NCBI GenBank assembly: GCA_021162225.1
Contig: JAGGZB010000163.1
Location: 1-6,672, forward strand
DNA from: Candidatus Bathyarchaeota archaeon
GTDB lineage: Archaea; Thermoproteota; Bathyarchaeia; Bathyarchaeales; DTEX01
DNA length: 6,672 bases
Direction: 5' to 3'
The notes beneath the pieces were generated by a model. The model saw only the letters and a list, made by a program, of their open reading frames with translations. It did not search any database and had not been told where the DNA came from. Below are positions 5,843 to 6,672 of this stretch, piece after piece. Position 1 is the stretch's first letter. Each line of letters begins with the position of its first letter. The translations under genes were made by a program, and so were the position numbers.

Positions 5843-6672
5843 TTGAAGTCTTCACGTATTCCGGGCTTTTACAAGCTTAGTGTTAAGGAGCGTATGAAGA
5901 TAGTTAAGGAGTTTGCGGGACTCACCGATGAGGAGGCAAGTCTCCTGCAGTCAACCGGATCTCTAAGCTTGGAGTTAGCTGACCGCATGATCGAGAACGT
6001 TGTTGGAGCGATACCCATACCTCTCGGAATAGCTGTTAACTTCTTGATAAATGGAAAGGACTACTTGATTCCTATGGCGATCGAGGAGACATCAGTTGTC
6101 GCCGCGGCGAGCTACGGAGCGAAGATGACGAGAAGCAAAGGGGGAATCTTTACTGATAGCACGGAGCCGGTGATGATAGGACAGATTCAAGTGGTTAAGG
6201 TCAAAGATCCATACCGGGCTAGAATGGCAATACTTGAGTCCAAAGATGAGATTCTAGAGAAGGCAAATGAGCAGGATCCGATGCTGGTCTCAGTCGGCGG
6301 CGGAGCAAAGGATGTCAGGGCTAAAGTGATACATACGATAAGAGGAGCCATGGTTATCGCGGAGCTACTTGTGGACTGTAGAGACGCGATGGGGGCCAAC
6401 GCTGTGAACACGATGGCTGAGGCTGTAGCCCCGATGATCGAGAAGATTACCGGAGGGAAAGTACTACTTCGGATAATCTCTAACCTCGCAACCGAACGGC
6501 TTGCTAGAGCTTGGACAGTCGTGGATAAGGAGGAGGTAGGCGGAGAAGAAGTCGTTGATGGAATTGTCGATGCATATGCATTTGCAGCCGCCGATCCATA
6601 CCGAGCCGCGACGCATAATAAGGGGATACTGAATGGAATCATAGCCGTAGCTCTCGCGACATGTAATGATCA
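5843..6672 (+). CDS. mvaA: Class II 3-hydroxy-3-methylglutaryl-CoA reductase, 3' part beyond window
   Basis: HMG-CoA reductase makes mevalonate from HMG-CoA with NAD(P)H, the committed step of archaeal isoprenoid lipid synthesis; it is a soluble cytoplasmic enzyme. The visible 276 residues start with SSRIPGFYKLSVKER and show ENVVGAIPIPLG (51-62), the catalytic-Glu segment IEETSVVAAAS (80-90, Glu81/Glu82), the dinucleotide-binding motif DAMGANAVNTMAE (181-193), NLATERLARA (214-223), the lysine motif HNKGILNG (258-265, Lys260) and the catalytic Asp276 at the window edge. These are hallmarks of the class II (Pseudomonas mevalonii-like) enzyme rather than class I of eukaryotes and Sulfolobus. The family is usually about 420-430 residues, so roughly 150, including the catalytic His, lie outside. 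The motif before Asp276 reads ATCND where ATGND is usual. The TTG start is supported by AGGAG nine bases upstream and a good TATA box. The enzyme is presumed biosynthetic, because archaea need mevalonate; cofactor preference cannot be told. Confidence 0.95.
   Translation, partial: MKSSRIPGFYKLSVKERMKIVKEFAGLTDEEASLLQSTGSLSLELADRMIENVVGAIPIPLGIAVNFLINGKDYLIPMAIEETSVVAAASYGAKMTRSKGGIFTDSTEPVMIGQIQVVKVKDPYRARMAILESKDEILEKANEQDPMLVSVGGGAKDVRAKVIHTIRGAMVIAELLVDCRDAMGANAVNTMAEAVAPMIEKITGGKVLLRIISNLATERLARAWTVVDKEEVGGEEVVDGIVDAYAFAAADPYRAATHNKGILNGIIAVALATCND

Noticed and set aside
6187..6642. Minus-strand open frame of 151 codons
   Set aside because: It is antisense to the conserved HMG-CoA reductase sequence and its Ser/Thr/Ala-rich translation is typical of a shadow.

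Overview
The window looks like chromosomal DNA of an archaeon of the TACK group. The evidence is a complete Cdv (archaeal ESCRT) cell-division cluster, an archaeal-type promoter (TTTATATC) in front of a mevalonate-pathway gene, and frequent TTG/GTG starts backed by Shine-Dalgarno matches. From memory, the first ESCRT-III protein of the cluster resembles the CdvB proteins of Nitrososphaeria/Thaumarchaeota and their relatives more than those of Sulfolobus. A placement near Nitrososphaeria, Aigarchaeota or Bathyarchaeia is therefore my best guess, but it was not tested.

Layout. Positions 1-345 (+) hold the 3' end of an aldo/keto reductase gene whose reading frame is broken by one TAG codon. Positions 495-3912 (-) form a compact four-gene operon, transcribed leftward: an ESCRT-III (CdvB-family) protein without a winged helix, then CdvA (PRC barrel plus coiled coil), then a second CdvB with a C-terminal winged helix, then the Vps4-type ATPase CdvC. 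The gaps are 28 and 40 nt, followed by a 4-nt GTGA overlap. In front of the operon lies an operator-like imperfect dyad next to TATA-like sequences. Positions 4096-5310 (-) encode a DUF4432 protein of the aldose-1-epimerase-like fold. Positions 5311-5842 form a long divergent intergenic region with one doubtful small ORF. From 5843 (+) to the right edge runs a class II HMG-CoA reductase gene, starting at TTG and cut by the window end.

How the genes work together. The four cdv genes make a self-contained division machine. CdvA is the scaffold. The winged-helix CdvB probably docks on the CdvA C-terminal peptide. The second ESCRT-III protein probably contributes to the constricting polymer. CdvC remodels the filaments by binding proline-rich motifs through its MIT domain. 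HMG-CoA reductase commits carbon to isoprenoid membrane lipids. It is divergently transcribed from the DUF4432 gene and shows no direct link to division. The aldo/keto reductase and the DUF4432 protein may both act on sugars or carbonyl compounds, but nothing here ties them together.

The main points of interest are the arrangement of two different ESCRT-III genes around cdvA in one operon, the dyad at its promoter, and the in-frame amber codon in the reductase. TAG is also the normal stop of at least two genes here, which argues against genome-wide recoding of TAG.
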